Part shown: positions 49,659 through 59,542 of the stretch, piece by piece
Layout of the letters: the number at the start of each line of letters is the position of its first letter
How positions within the stretch are numbered: the stretch's first letter is position 1
NCBI RefSeq assembly: GCF_000026185.1
Contig: NC_010694.1
Coordinates: 3,100,001-3,164,000, forward strand
Reading direction: 5' to 3'
DNA: 64,000 nucleotides
Origin: Erwinia tasmaniensis Et1/99
GTDB taxonomy: Bacteria > Pseudomonadota > Gammaproteobacteria > Enterobacterales > Enterobacteriaceae
Made by a program: the position numbers and the translations under genes
The notes under the pieces: generated by a model
Databases searched by the model: none
What the model was told of the DNA's origin: nothing
What the model saw: only the letters and a program-made list of their open reading frames with translations

Positions 49659-49697
49659 CCGGATCAATGTCTGTCAGGCTGACAGACATTGATCCGG
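49659..49697. repeat. 18-bp perfect inverted repeat between C39 remnant and speB
   Basis: CCGGATCAATGTCTGTCA (49659-49676) and TGACAGACATTGATCCGG (49680-49697) form a perfect stem with a 3-nt loop. The T tract lies on the 5' side for the plus strand and appears as A on the minus, so it is not a normal intrinsic terminator. A second stem GGGCGGG/CCCGCCC follows at 49695-49712, between it and the speB stop. Confidence 0.9.
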
Positions 49698-49719
49698 GCG
49701 GGTCTCCCCGCCCTTACAC

Positions 49720-50643
49720 TTATTTGATCTTATTGGCAGCCTGGACGTGCAGCATATCCAATGCCAGGCTGGCAGCCGCCAGCGCGGTAATTTCAGACTG
49801 GTCGTAACCCGGAGCCACTTCTACCAGGTCCATCCCCACGATGTTCATGCCCTGCAGGCCACGGATCAGCTTGCTGGCTTTATCGCTGGTCAGGCCGCCG
49901 ATGACCGGCGTGCCGGTACCAGGCGCATGGGCCGGGTCGAGGCAATCAATATCAAAGGTCAGATAGACAGGCAGATCGCCGACGATCTGTTTTACCTGCG
50001 CCAGAATGTCGTCCACGCTACGATCGTTAACCTGCGCCGCATCCAGCACGTTAAAGCCCAGCGAAGGATCAAACTCGGTACGAATACCAATCTGCACCGA
50101 GTGTTCAGGAGAGATCAAACCTTCTTTCGGTGCCGTATAGAACATGGTGCCGTGATCGAAGGTGGGGCCGTTGGAATACGTATCCGTATGCGCGTCAAAA
50201 TGCACCAGCGCCATTTTACCGAACGTTTTCGCATGCGCGCGCAGCAGCGGCAGGCTGATATAGTGGTCGCCGCCAAAGGTGAGCATGCGCTTACCCTTCG
50301 CCAGCAGCTTTTCAGCATGAGCCTGCAACTTATCGCTGAAATCCTGCGCGTCACCAAAGGCATAAACCAGATCGCCACAGTCAATGACCTTCAGCTGCTG
50401 GCGCAGATCGAACTGCCACGGCCAGCGGCAGCCCTCCCAGGCCAGATTGGTGGAGATCTGCCGGATGGCACCGGGGCCAAGACGGCTGCCGGGGCGGCCA
50501 GAAGTGGCGGCATCAAAAGGCACGCCGGTGATCACCCACTCCGCATCGCTGTCATACGGCTGGAAGTTGAGCGGAAAACGCATAAAACCGAAGGCGTTGG
50601 AAACCAGAGAGTTGTCATACTCATGGTTTAAGGTGTTGTTCAT
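49720..50643 (-). CDS. speB: Agmatinase SpeB
   Basis: Hydrolyses agmatine to putrescine and urea. The 307-residue ureohydrolase has the manganese motifs [21 protein letters not shown] and [21 protein letters not shown] precedes the ATG. It acts directly after SpeA, encoded upstream on the same strand with a YidB-family gene between them. Confidence 0.98.
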   Translation of the reverse strand: MNNTLNHEYDNSLVSNAFGFMRFPLNFQPYDSDAEWVITGVPFDAATSGRPGSRLGPGAIRQISTNLAWEGCRWPWQFDLRQQLKVIDCGDLVYAFGDAQDFSDKLQAHAEKLLAKGKRMLTFGGDHYISLPLLRAHAKTFGKMALVHFDAHTDTYSNGPTFDHGTMFYTAPKEGLISPEHSVQIGIRTEFDPSLGFNVLDAAQVNDRSVDDILAQVKQIVGDLPVYLTFDIDCLDPAHAPGTGTPVIGGLTSDKASKLIRGLQGMNIVGMDLVEVAPGYDQSEITALAAASLALDMLHVQAANKIK

Positions 50644-50766
50644 AGCAAATCCTCGTTAAACGGCGGCGTCTTAGCGCTGCCCTGTCCGTTTACCCGGTAT
50701 AGAAAAAATCCCTTCTGCGTCAAGCTTAACGTAGAAGGGATCGGAAATTAATATTTCGTAACGGCG

Positions 50767-51228
50767 TTACTTTTTAGCAAAAATACCGTCAACGAACTTA
50801 CCCAAATCATTGCCATCGGCATTGTTCAGGCTTTGTTCCGCTTCCGGCTTCAACTCACCGTCTGGCGAAGCATGATCGAAAAATTGCGGCAAGAACTGTT
50901 GCAGCTTGCTCACCGCATCTTCCGGAGTGGTGCCCAGTTTGTCAGCCAGCGATTGCAGCTCGCTGTGACCAAAAGCAGACTGTAACTGGCTGGTGGCAAC
51001 CGGCTGATTTTCGCCGCTGCCAAGCCAGCTTTCCGCCAGGCCACCCAGACCGCCCTGCTGCAACTTGGCCAGCACCGCCTGAAAACCACCCTGCGATTGT
51101 ACCCACTGCAGGATCGCCATCATCGCCAGGCTGCCCAACTTACCGCCCATGCCCGACTCGCTGCCAGAGTTTGGCTCTTTGTCAGCGCCGCCGAGTGCAT
51201 TATTGATTAAGCTGTCTAATAAACCCAT
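50767..51228 (-). CDS. YidB-family (DUF937) protein
   Basis: A 153-residue protein beginning GLLDSLINNALGG with a Gly-rich segment, then MAILQWVQSQGGFQAVLAKLQQGGLGG and LADKLGTTPEDAVSKLQQFLPQFF, the hallmark of the YidB/DUF937 family, whose function is unknown. GGAG precedes the ATG. It sits between speA and speB, which are adjacent in E. coli. Whether it is part of the spe unit is not known; spacers of 67 and 123 bp allow both. Confidence 0.85.
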   Translation of the reverse strand: MGLLDSLINNALGGADKEPNSGSESGMGGKLGSLAMMAILQWVQSQGGFQAVLAKLQQGGLGGLAESWLGSGENQPVATSQLQSAFGHSELQSLADKLGTTPEDAVSKLQQFLPQFFDHASPDGELKPEAEQSLNNADGNDLGKFVDGIFAKK

Positions 51229-51295
51229 GTCTCGCTCCTTTATCTTCCATTTCAGGGACTATCAATCGTAAAAACGTTGCCATCAGGTTGTTACG

Positions 51296-53272
51296 TTACT
51301 CATCTTCCAGATAAGTATAGCCATAGAGTCCCGCTTCGAACTCTTCAAGGAACTGCGCGCGCAGATCTTCGTCCAGATCGCTCTGTTTGATCTGATTACG
51401 GAAGTGCGTCAGCAGCTCCGCCGGGTTGAGCTGCACGTACTCCAGCATATCCGCTACGGTATCCCCTTCATCCGACAGCTGAACCTCAACGCTGCCGTCA
51501 GCAAAGGCAAACACATCCACCGCTTCAGTGTCGCCGAAAAGGTTGTGCATATTGCCGAGGATCTCCTGGTAAGCACCGACCATAAAGAAGCCGAGCATCG
51601 GAGGATTATCCACATCGTACTGCGGCATCGGCATGGTGGTGGCAATGCCGTCGCCGTCGATGTAATGATCGATGGTGCCGTCGGAGTCACAGGTGATATC
51701 CAGCAGTACCGCCCGGCGCTCCGGAACTTTGTTCAATCCTTCCAGCGGCAGCACCGGGAAAAGCTGATCGATACCCCATGCGTCCGGCATCGACTGGAAC
51801 AGCGAGAAGTTGACGTAGATTTTATCCGCCATACGCTCCTGTAACTCGTCGATAATCGGACGGTGCGCACGGTTGCTTGGGTCCAGGTGCTGCTGGATAT
51901 AGTGGCAAATGCTCAGATACAGCTGTTCGGCCCAGGCGCGTTGGGTCAGATCGTAGGTTCCCTGCGAGTAGCCGGTATGGATATCAAACAGATCCATCTG
52001 GCTGTCGTGCAGCCACTCACGCAGCGAGCGGCGATTACTCGGCTCGTGCATCTCCTGCCAGGTATCCCACATGCTGACAATTGGACGCGGCGCGTCTTCA
52101 ACCGGCGGCTGGGGTTCGCTGAATTCGTTTCGTTCCACGCCAATAATATTGGAAACCAGCACCGTGTGGTGCGCGGTCACGGCACGCCCGGATTCGGTGA
52201 TCACCGTCGGATGCGGCAGATCATGCTCATCACAAGCCGCGCCAATGGCCCAGATCACGTTATTGGCGTATTCGTTCAGGCCATAGTTAACCGAGCAGTC
52301 GCTTTGTGAACGTGTGCCTTCGTAGTCCACGCCCAGACCGCCACCCACGTCAAAGCACTGGATATTAACGCCAAGCTTGGCCAGTTCGACATAAAAACGC
52401 GCCGATTCCCGCACGCCGGTGGCGATATCACGAATGTTCGCCATTTGTGAACCGAGGTGGAAATGCAGCAGCTGCAGGCTTTCCATGCGGCCCGCTTCAC
52501 GCATAATTTCTACCAGCTTTAATACCTGGGTTGCAGACAGGCCAAACTTCGATTTTTCACCGCCGCTCGACTGCCATTTACCGGAACCTTGCGAAGCAAG
52601 ACGGGCACGGATACCCAGACGCGGCACCACGTTCAGCCGCTCGGCCTCCTCAAGTACCAGCTTCACTTCCGTCATTTTTTCCAGCACCAGATAGACCTTG
52701 TGGCCCATCTTCTCGCCAATCAGGGCAAGGCGGATATATTCACGGTCTTTATAGCCATTACAGACGATAACCGAACGCGTCATGCCCGCATGGGCCAGCA
52801 CGGCCATCAGTTCGGCTTTGGAACCGGCCTCCAGCCCCAGCGGCTCGCCGGAGTTAATCAGCGACTCAATAACGCGCTTATGCTGGTTAACCTTGATCGG
52901 GTATACCAGGAAGTAGTCGCCGTTGTAGCCATAGGATTCGCGCGCGCGCTTGAACGCGGCGTTAATTGAACGCAGGCGGTGCTGCAAAATTTGTGGGAAG
53001 CAGAACAGGGCCGGCAGACGCTGGCCTTCGGCCTCGCGCTCTTTCACCAGTTTAGCCAAATCGACGCGGGCTTCCGGCACGTCAGGATCGGGACAGACGC
53101 TGATATGCCCCAGCTCGTTCACGTCGTAATAGTTGTTACCCCACCAGGCAATATTGTAGGTACGCAACATTCTGCTGGCATCCTGGTCGCTGATGGCGAC
53201 CTCCTGCATGGAGCGTAATCCACCCTGTTCGCCTGCTGACGAACCCATAATTTTCTTCATGTCGTCAGACAT
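51296..53272 (-). CDS. speA: Biosynthetic arginine decarboxylase SpeA
   Basis: PLP enzyme making agmatine from arginine. The 658-residue protein has the PLP lysine in [45 protein letters not shown] and GPL-type C-terminal sequences as in E. coli SpeA (same length). The open frame begins at a TTG four codons up, but ATG 53272 has GAGG 6 bp ahead. A long 5' region to metK may include a leader ORF. Confidence 0.98.
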   Translation of the reverse strand: MSDDMKKIMGSSAGEQGGLRSMQEVAISDQDASRMLRTYNIAWWGNNYYDVNELGHISVCPDPDVPEARVDLAKLVKEREAEGQRLPALFCFPQILQHRLRSINAAFKRARESYGYNGDYFLVYPIKVNQHKRVIESLINSGEPLGLEAGSKAELMAVLAHAGMTRSVIVCNGYKDREYIRLALIGEKMGHKVYLVLEKMTEVKLVLEEAERLNVVPRLGIRARLASQGSGKWQSSGGEKSKFGLSATQVLKLVEIMREAGRMESLQLLHFHLGSQMANIRDIATGVRESARFYVELAKLGVNIQCFDVGGGLGVDYEGTRSQSDCSVNYGLNEYANNVIWAIGAACDEHDLPHPTVITESGRAVTAHHTVLVSNIIGVERNEFSEPQPPVEDAPRPIVSMWDTWQEMHEPSNRRSLREWLHDSQMDLFDIHTGYSQGTYDLTQRAWAEQLYLSICHYIQQHLDPSNRAHRPIIDELQERMADKIYVNFSLFQSMPDAWGIDQLFPVLPLEGLNKVPERRAVLLDITCDSDGTIDHYIDGDGIATTMPMPQYDVDNPPMLGFFMVGAYQEILGNMHNLFGDTEAVDVFAFADGSVEVQLSDEGDTVADMLEYVQLNPAELLTHFRNQIKQSDLDEDLRAQFLEEFEAGLYGYTYLEDE

Positions 53273-53555
53273 CGCAAACCTCAAGTTGTGTTAAAGCAAA
53301 ACGGCTGGCAGCCACAGGAGCACCCTGCAGCAAGAATTTATCGATTAACGGCCTGCACGGCCGCGCACGCGAATGGGGTGCTGAAATCGTTTTTTGCAGT
53401 GTTACATTGTAAGACAAGTCGCAGACTCCGTGTTGCGGGCCAGAGAACTTATGGGGAAAACTCTCAATATCATCCGAGAGAACCGCACCTAATTTAACCG
53501 TTATCGCATGCACATTATAGCCAGACGGCGGACGTAGGGCCGCGGAATTTACCGA

Positions 53556-53681
53556 TTAGGGTGCAGCAGAGTAAACGGGCGGATAACTTCGCCGCAATCG
53601 TTCGGCACAGATGATGGGAGTAAGAAAATTGAATACGCCAGGATGGCGTAATGGGGCGGATAAAGCGAACTGGTGGTTCAT
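53556..53681 (-). CDS. Candidate leader peptide upstream of speA (41 residues)
   Basis: On the minus strand GGAGGTGAT (53697-53689), a nine-base match to the anti-Shine-Dalgarno end of 16S rRNA, stands 7 bp before ATG 53681. The frame encodes 41 residues beginning MNHQFALSAPLRHPG and ending ERLRRSYPPVYSAAP before TAA. It is too short to appear in ordinary gene lists. It lies 283 bp before the speA start on the same strand, so it could be an upstream ORF sensing arginine or polyamines; Arg (5) and Pro (7) are frequent. No homologue known to me; it could be fortuitous. Confidence 0.35.
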   Translation of the reverse strand: MNHQFALSAPLRHPGVFNFLTPIICAERLRRSYPPVYSAAP

Positions 53682-53927
53682 TACCGTTATCACCTCCACA
53701 CCTGCCTTCTCGGCACGCGGATAAAGCTGAAAATGAGGCTAAAAGCCTGCATATGACCATCGCCACCGATGGCTCTTTAGCGGCGTTTTATACAGCCCCT
53801 AAGGTCAAAATGCAAAATCTAAATGAGCTAAACAGGCGCAGTAGCAGGATATTTTATTGCTCATGGCCTTGAGTAACATTCATCCGGCAAAAAATGCTGG
53901 CAATCCGCTTAACGAGTAACCTAAAAT

Positions 53928-53975
53928 AGACGTCCAGAAGTTAATCCGTCTATATCGGTCAACTTCTCACCGTCT
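53928..53975. promoter_or_regulatory. MetJ operator array ahead of metK
   Basis: Six contiguous 8-bp units: AGACGTCC, AGAAGTTA, ATCCGTCT, ATATCGGT, CAACTTCT, CACCGTCT. All but the fourth match the met box AGACGTCT at 5-7 of 8 positions. MetJ with S-adenosylmethionine represses metK in E. coli. Confidence 0.85.
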
Positions 53976-54091
53976 TACTACTGCTCATGGCTTTGCCTGT
54001 GGGGGCGTTAAGTCTGAGTTGACAGACTTGTGACCAGTCTTCGCGCTATGCAGTTGATTTTTAACCCGTTAAATTCAAGGTAAAGAATAAA

Positions 54092-55246
54092 ATGGCTAAA
54101 CACCTTTTTACATCCGAGTCCGTATCAGAAGGACATCCCGATAAAATCGCCGATCAGATCTCTGATGCCGTGCTTGATGCCATCCTCGAGCAGGACCCCA
54201 AAGCTCGCGTGGCTTGCGAAACCTATGTGAAAACCGGCATGGTTCTGGTTGGCGGTGAAATCACCACCAGCGCATGGGTCGATATCGAAGAGATCACTCG
54301 TCAGACCGTGCGTGATATCGGCTATGTTCATTCCGATATGGGCTTTGATGCCAACTCCTGTGCGGTGTTGAGCGCCATTGGTAAACAGTCACCGGACATC
54401 AACCAGGGCGTAGACCGCACCGATCCCCTGGAACAGGGTGCCGGCGATCAGGGCCTGATGTTTGGCTACGCCACCAACGAAACTGACGTACTGATGCCTG
54501 CACCGGTGACCTATGCTCACCGCCTGGTACAGCGCCAGTCTGAAGTACGTAAGAGCGGCGCATTGCCGTGGCTGCGCCCGGACGCAAAAAGTCAGATCAC
54601 CTTCCAGTACGACGACGGCAAGATCGTGGGCATTGATGCGGTAGTTCTGTCTACCCAGCATGCGGAAGACATCTCGCAAAAAGAGCTGCAGGAAGCGGTG
54701 ATGGAAGAGATCATCAAGCCGGTACTGCCGACAGAGTGGATCAATGCCAGCACCAAGTACCATATCAACCCGACCGGCCGTTTCGTCATCGGTGGCCCAA
54801 TGGGCGACTGCGGCCTGACCGGTCGTAAAATCATCGTGGATACCTACGGCGGCATGGCTCGTCACGGCGGTGGCGCATTCTCGGGTAAAGATCCGTCAAA
54901 AGTTGACCGCTCTGCGGCCTATGCTGCCCGCTATGTGGCCAAAAATATCGTTGCCGCTGGCCTGGCCGATCGCTGTGAAATTCAGGTTTCCTACGCTATC
55001 GGCGTCGCAGAACCGACGTCAATCATGGTAGAAACGTTTGGTACGGAGAAAATCTCTACCGAAACGCTGACCCTGCTGGTGCGCGAATTCTTCGATCTGC
55101 GTCCTCACGGTCTGATCCAGATGCTGGATCTGCTGCACCCAATTTACCGCGAAACCGCTGCTTACGGTCACTTTGGCCGTGAACACTTCCCGTGGGAAAA
55201 AACCGATAAAGCGGCGCAGCTGCGCGAGGCCGCTGGCCTGAAATAA
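54092..55246 (+). CDS. metK: S-adenosylmethionine synthetase MetK
   Basis: Makes S-adenosylmethionine from methionine and ATP. The 384-residue protein has [31 protein letters not shown] and [19 protein letters not shown]. Repressed by MetJ through the upstream array. Its product is the precursor of decarboxylated SAM, used with putrescine from SpeA/SpeB in spermidine synthesis. Confidence 0.98.
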   Translation: MAKHLFTSESVSEGHPDKIADQISDAVLDAILEQDPKARVACETYVKTGMVLVGGEITTSAWVDIEEITRQTVRDIGYVHSDMGFDANSCAVLSAIGKQSPDINQGVDRTDPLEQGAGDQGLMFGYATNETDVLMPAPVTYAHRLVQRQSEVRKSGALPWLRPDAKSQITFQYDDGKIVGIDAVVLSTQHAEDISQKELQEAVMEEIIKPVLPTEWINASTKYHINPTGRFVIGGPMGDCGLTGRKIIVDTYGGMARHGGGAFSGKDPSKVDRSAAYAARYVAKNIVAAGLADRCEIQVSYAIGVAEPTSIMVETFGTEKISTETLTLLVREFFDLRPHGLIQMLDLLHPIYRETAAYGHFGREHFPWEKTDKAAQLREAAGLK

Positions 55247-55266
55247 CGTCACCGGTTGAGCTTCAG

Positions 55267-55294
55267 GGGCATCCCATAGGGGATGCCCTTTTTT
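55267..55294 (+). terminator. Rho-independent terminator of metK
   Basis: GGGCATCCC (55267-55275) and GGGATGCCC (55280-55288) with a 4-nt loop, then TTTTTT; 20 bp after the metK stop. Confidence 0.95.
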
Positions 55295-55508
55295 ATGCCT
55301 GGTTGTTAACGATTACATCTGTGTGAAGGTGACTTTTCAGTCGATTAGGTGCTGATAGTTTCAACAACTGGGCACAGGGCAAATTATTTTCAGCTCTGTC
55401 TGATATTTTTCGGCTTTAGAAATCGTACAGACTACCCTTTGCTACGGCTTGCGGGTTAAAACGCCCGGCAACAGGGATAAAGACGCTTTTTTCTGCAAGA
55501 ATTTAGTT

Positions 55509-55520
55509 GTAACCGGTTAC
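55509..55520. promoter_or_regulatory. GalR/GalS operator of galP
   Basis: A palindrome GTAACCGGTTAC with flanking T and AC (TGTAACCGGTTACAC) fits the GalR consensus. Same type as the operator before galR at 2166. Confidence 0.7.
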
Positions 55521-55525
55521 ACTGG

Positions 55526-55541
55526 TGTGATCTGTCGCACA
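55526..55541. promoter_or_regulatory. CRP site of galP
   Basis: TGTGA-TCTGTC-GCACA, 5 bp after the GalR operator; CRP-cAMP with GalR control of galP is established in E. coli. Confidence 0.7.
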
Positions 55542-55672
55542 GTCTTGCGTGGCCGAGTTTTCTACCATTTGACACCTCAACAATTCAGGTTGCAGAAAGC
55601 GGCTGACGCGCCTGCGGCTTGAAGAATGGCTGTTTATAACAACAATATGCGGTACTACCTAACGGAGGCGTT

Positions 55673-57070
55673 ATGCCTGAAAAGAAAAAACGAAGCAGAA
55701 CTTCAAACAAGGCCATGACCCTGTTCGTCTGCTTCCTTGCGGCACTGGCCGGCCTGCTGTTCGGTCTGGATATCGGCGTAATTGCCGGGGCACTTCCTTT
55801 TATCGCCAAAGATTTTAGCGTCACGCCCCATCAGCAGGAGTGGATAGTCAGCTCGATGATGTTTGGCGCCGCTATTGGTGCGGTCGGCAGCGGCTGGATG
55901 TCCTCTTATCTCGGGCGCAAAAAAAGCCTGATGATCGGCGCCGTACTGTTTGTTATCGGCTCCCTGTGGTCAGCGCTTTCCCCTAACCCGGAGATGCTGA
56001 TCGTCGCCCGCGTGTTGCTGGGCCTGGCCGTTGGCGTGGCGTCATACACCGCACCGCTCTATCTTTCTGAAATTGCTCCAGAAAAAATTCGCGGCAGCAT
56101 GATTTCGCTCTATCAGTTAATGATTACTATCGGTATTCTCGGTGCTTACCTTTCCGACACGGCCTTTAGCTATAGCGGCGAATGGCGCTGGATGCTGGGC
56201 GTGATTACCATTCCTGCCCTGCTATTGCTGGTTGGCGTCTTCTTCCTCCCCAACAGCCCGCGCTGGCTGGCGGCCAAAGGCGATTTCCGCAGTGCCCAGC
56301 GCGTGCTGGATCGCTTGCGTGATACCAGCGAGCAGGCTAAACGCGAGCTGGATGAGATCCGCGAGAGCCTGAAGATAAAACAGTCCGGCTGGTCGCTGTT
56401 CAAGGACAACAGCAACTTCCGTCGCGCGGTATATCTGGGCGTGCTGTTGCAGGTCATGCAGCAGTTCACCGGCATGAACGTGATCATGTATTACGCACCG
56501 AAAATTTTTGAAATTGCCGGATTTGCTAATACTACCCAGCAAATGTGGGGGACGGTGATTGTTGGTTTGATTAACGTGCTGGCCACCTTTATTGCTATCG
56601 GCCTGGTGGATCGCTGGGGGCGTAAACCGACGCTTATCCTCGGCTTTATGGTCATGGCTCTGGGCATGGGCGTGCTGGGGACGATGCTGCACTTCGGTAT
56701 TAGTTCCAGCAGCGGACAGTACTTTGCTATCGCCATGCTGCTGATGTTTATCATCGGCTTCGCCATGAGCGCCGGCCCGCTTATCTGGGTGCTGTGTTCA
56801 GAGATCCAGCCGCTGAAAGGGCGTGATTTCGGCATTACCGTTTCTACTGCCACTAACTGGATTGCAAACATGATTGTCGGGGCAACGTTCCTGACCATGC
56901 TGAACAATCTCGGTAACGCGAATACCTTCTGGGTTTACGGGGCACTGAACCTGTTCTTTATTGTTCTTACCCTGTGGCTAATCCCGGAAACCAAAAATAT
57001 TTCGCTGGAGCACATCGAGCGCAATCTGCTGAACGGCAAGAAGCTGCGCGATATTGGTCAGCATGACTAA
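55673..57070 (+). CDS. galP: Galactose:proton symporter GalP
   Basis: A 465-residue sugar-porter MFS protein with twelve helices and the signature [24 protein letters not shown] after helix 2, [32 protein letters not shown], and the C-terminal [12 protein letters not shown]. Close to E. coli GalP (464). Imports galactose and glucose. Expected to be controlled by GalR and CRP. Confidence 0.96.
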   Translation: MPEKKKRSRTSNKAMTLFVCFLAALAGLLFGLDIGVIAGALPFIAKDFSVTPHQQEWIVSSMMFGAAIGAVGSGWMSSYLGRKKSLMIGAVLFVIGSLWSALSPNPEMLIVARVLLGLAVGVASYTAPLYLSEIAPEKIRGSMISLYQLMITIGILGAYLSDTAFSYSGEWRWMLGVITIPALLLLVGVFFLPNSPRWLAAKGDFRSAQRVLDRLRDTSEQAKRELDEIRESLKIKQSGWSLFKDNSNFRRAVYLGVLLQVMQQFTGMNVIMYYAPKIFEIAGFANTTQQMWGTVIVGLINVLATFIAIGLVDRWGRKPTLILGFMVMALGMGVLGTMLHFGISSSSGQYFAIAMLLMFIIGFAMSAGPLIWVLCSEIQPLKGRDFGITVSTATNWIANMIVGATFLTMLNNLGNANTFWVYGALNLFFIVLTLWLIPETKNISLEHIERNLLNGKKLRDIGQHD

Positions 57071-57100
57071 CCCTGTCTTAATCCATTGATTAGACAATAA

Positions 57101-57127
57101 AACAGGCCAGCACACTGCTGGCCTGTT
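57101..57127. terminator. Hairpin after galP
   Basis: AACAGGCCAGCA (57101-57112) and TGCTGGCCTGTT (57116-57127), a perfect 12-bp stem with 3-nt loop, 31 bp after galP. T run is weak (TTAGTT). Confidence 0.75.
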
Positions 57128-57292
57128 AGTTAACAGAGCCGCATCGGCCTCATCCTCATACCCAATCCTCCATGCCTCCTGTTCCCTGCCGCACAACGGC
57201 CAGCCTCATCAATAAACCCTTATCCTTTTGTTCTGACAACGGCAGTGGCGCGCGGCTTGAATTGACCGCCGGCACGCCGTATTCTTGCGCGG

Positions 57293-57805
57293 ATGAAACC
57301 CGAAAGAATCCCAATTTGCCTGCAACAGGCCGTGATGCTCAGGCTGCGTGAAAAACTTCAGCAGGCTAATCTGCGGCTGGAGCGCAACTATCCTGAACCC
57401 GCACTGCATTACAGGCAGCGCGGCACGGCGGCGGGAACGGCCTGGCTGCAAAGTTGGGAGATCCGCCTTAATCCGGTGCTGCTGCTGGAAAACCAGCAGG
57501 CGTTTATTGATGAGGTTGTACCGCACGAACTGGCGCACCTGCTGGTTTGGAAGCATTTTGGCCGCGTTGCGCCACACGGCAAAGAATGGAAATGGATGAT
57601 GGAAAGCGTCCTTGGCCTGCCCGCACGCCGTACCCATCAGTTCGCGATAGCCTCTGTGCGCAGCCGCACTTTTCCTTACCGCTGTGGCTGCCAGCAGCAT
57701 CAATTGAGCGTGCGCCGTCATAACCGGGTAGTCAGGGGGGAGAGCGAGTATCGCTGTCTGCATTGTGGTACTTCTCTTAGGCCGGGCGAGTTCCAGAAGT
57801 CTTAA
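57293..57805 (+). CDS. sprT: SprT zinc-metalloprotease-like protein
   Basis: A 170-residue protein of the SprT family with the zinc motif [16 protein letters not shown] near residues 75-90 and a C-terminal zinc ribbon (CGC, YRCLHCG). Related to eukaryotic Spartan, which degrades DNA-protein crosslinks; role in bacteria is little known. Weak Shine-Dalgarno. First gene of sprT-endA. Confidence 0.93.
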   Translation: MKPERIPICLQQAVMLRLREKLQQANLRLERNYPEPALHYRQRGTAAGTAWLQSWEIRLNPVLLLENQQAFIDEVVPHELAHLLVWKHFGRVAPHGKEWKWMMESVLGLPARRTHQFAIASVRSRTFPYRCGCQQHQLSVRRHNRVVRGESEYRCLHCGTSLRPGEFQKS

Positions 57806-57927
57806 AAAAGCCCATAACTGCCTGAAGAACGTACGATATAACGCTTATCTATCAAGCCACCATTCGTTATAACCGGCACGTCTGTTACTCTCCATTACCG
57901 TTTTATGGATTACAGATTTACCTGAAC

Positions 57928-58641
57928 ATGTCTCGCAACTATTTGGCCTTACTGGCGTTCATCCTGCCCTGCTTTCCCCTTTTTTCCCACGCTCTTAGCC
58001 TGGATAACTACCACCAAAATAATTTTAGCCAGGCCAAAGCCTGGGCTGCGCAGATCCACCATGATGCCCCTGGGTCATTTTATTGCGGCTGTACCATTCA
58101 CTGGCAGGGGAAAAAGGGCGTGCCCGACCTGGCCTCCTGCGGCTATCAGGTACGTAAAAGTGCCACCCGCGCCAGCCGTATCGAATGGGAGCATGTTGTT
58201 CCCGCCTGGACTTTTGGCCATCAGCGCCTGTGCTGGCAGGACGGTGGACGTAAAAACTGCGCCAAAGATCCTGTCTATCGCCGGATGGAAAGCGACCTGC
58301 ACAACCTGCAACCGTCCATCGGCGAGGTCAACGGCGATCGCGGTAACTTCATGTACGGACAGTGGCGCGGCGGTGAGCAGCAGTATGGCCAGTGTGCCAT
58401 GAAGGTTGATTTCAAAAATAAAGTGGCGGAACCGCCAGAGCGGGCGCGTGGTGCTATCGCCCGAACCTGGTTCTATATGCGTGACCAGTATCAGCTGCGC
58501 ATGTCAAAACAGCAGACCCAGCTGATGACCGCCTGGGACAGGCTTTACCCGGCCACGCAATGGGAGTGCGAACGCGATCGACGGATTGCCCGTGTGCAGG
58601 GAAATCATAATCCTTATGTACAGCAGGCTTGCCAGCGGTAA
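57928..58641 (+). CDS. endA: DNA-specific endonuclease I EndA
   Basis: Periplasmic nuclease. The 237-residue precursor has a signal of about 22 residues (cleavage after SHA), then the ββα-metal catalytic block [14 protein letters not shown] with the His, and [24 protein letters not shown]. Many cysteines (e.g. CGCTIHW, SCGY) form disulfides as in E. coli. Confidence 0.96.
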   Translation: MSRNYLALLAFILPCFPLFSHALSLDNYHQNNFSQAKAWAAQIHHDAPGSFYCGCTIHWQGKKGVPDLASCGYQVRKSATRASRIEWEHVVPAWTFGHQRLCWQDGGRKNCAKDPVYRRMESDLHNLQPSIGEVNGDRGNFMYGQWRGGEQQYGQCAMKVDFKNKVAEPPERARGAIARTWFYMRDQYQLRMSKQQTQLMTAWDRLYPATQWECERDRRIARVQGNHNPYVQQACQR

Positions 58642-58694
58642 AATCGCTGGCCTAAACTGCTCAGCATTGATGCGTAAACTTTGACAGGATTTCC

Positions 58695-59426
58695 ATGCGT
58701 ATACCCCGCATTTATCACCCCGCGCCGCTAGACGCCGGCAATGAGATAGCCCTTAGTGAAGAGGCGGCTAATCACGTTGGCCGCGTGCTGCGAATGGGGC
58801 CCGGCCAGAGGCTGGAGCTGTTTGATGGTACCGATCTGACTTTTGCCGCTGAAATTACTCAGGCCGACAAAAAAAATGTTCATGTCAGAATTCACACGGC
58901 ACGCGATGACAGCCGCGAGTCGCCGCTGCATCTTCATCTTGGACAGGTGATGTCGCGCGGGGAAAAAATGGAATTTACCATCCAGAAAGCAGTCGAACTG
59001 GGAGTGAATGTCATCACCCCGTTGTTTTCAGAGCGCTGTGGCGTCAAGCTGGATGCAGAACGCCTGGCGAAAAAGATCCAGCAGTGGCAGAAAATCGCTA
59101 TCGCCGCCTGTGAACAATGTGGGCGCAACCGCATTCCTGAAGTACGCCAGGCGATGACGCTGGAAGCGTGGTGCGCCGAACAGGATCGGGGCCTGAAACT
59201 CAACCTTCACCCGCGTGCGGATCACAGCATTAATACGCTGCCGCTGCCAGTAGAGCGCGTGCGGCTGTTGATTGGCCCGGAGGGGGGGCTTTCTGCCGAT
59301 GAGATTAGCATGACGGCACGATATGGTTTTACTGATATTCTGCTAGGCCCGCGCGTGCTGCGTACCGAGACAACCGCCCTGACGGCTATCACTGCCCTGC
59401 AGGTGCGTTTTGGCGATTTAGGCTGA
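58695..59426 (+). CDS. rsmE: 16S rRNA m3U1498 methyltransferase RsmE
   Basis: SPOUT-family enzyme that methylates U1498 of 16S rRNA. The 243-residue protein has an N-terminal PUA-like domain and the deep-trefoil-knot motifs [13 protein letters not shown] and [17 protein letters not shown] at the C-terminus. Lies between endA and gshB, as in E. coli. Confidence 0.96.
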   Translation: MRIPRIYHPAPLDAGNEIALSEEAANHVGRVLRMGPGQRLELFDGTDLTFAAEITQADKKNVHVRIHTARDDSRESPLHLHLGQVMSRGEKMEFTIQKAVELGVNVITPLFSERCGVKLDAERLAKKIQQWQKIAIAACEQCGRNRIPEVRQAMTLEAWCAEQDRGLKLNLHPRADHSINTLPLPVERVRLLIGPEGGLSADEISMTARYGFTDILLGPRVLRTETTALTAITALQVRFGDLG

Positions 59427-59445
59427 AGGCGCTGTACTTTGTTCA

Positions 59446-59466
59446 CTCATCGGATCATCCGATGAG
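59446..59466. other. Perfect hairpin in the rsmE-gshB spacer
   Basis: CTCATCGGA and TCCGATGAG around a 3-nt loop; no T run, so a stabilising or processing element is as likely as a terminator. Confidence 0.5.
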
Positions 59467-59542
59467 CGTTCAGATGATGTATAACTTGTCTGAACACGGC
59501 ATCCATTTAAAATGGCAAAAATAGCTCAAAGCGGAGAGAACA

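Larger units (their letters stand above)
53273..54091. other. speA-metK divergent region (819 bp)
   Basis: Holds the speA leader (left part), a 41-codon leader ORF candidate and the metK promoter with MetJ boxes. Other minus-strand frames (53265-53513, 53515-53766) lack clear family features. No E. coli-like YqgB was recognised. Confidence 0.5.
55295..55672. other. galP upstream region (378 bp)
   Basis: Non-coding. Contains the galP promoter with a GalR-type operator and a CRP-like site; nothing else recognised in the left 200 bp. Confidence 0.5.

Noticed and set aside
49747..50631. 294-codon open frame antisense to speB
   Set aside because: It mirrors the conserved speB codons and has no recognisable protein features.
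53265..53513. 82-codon frame overlapping the speA start
   Set aside because: It overlaps speA in another frame, has a GTG start without a ribosome site and no family match.
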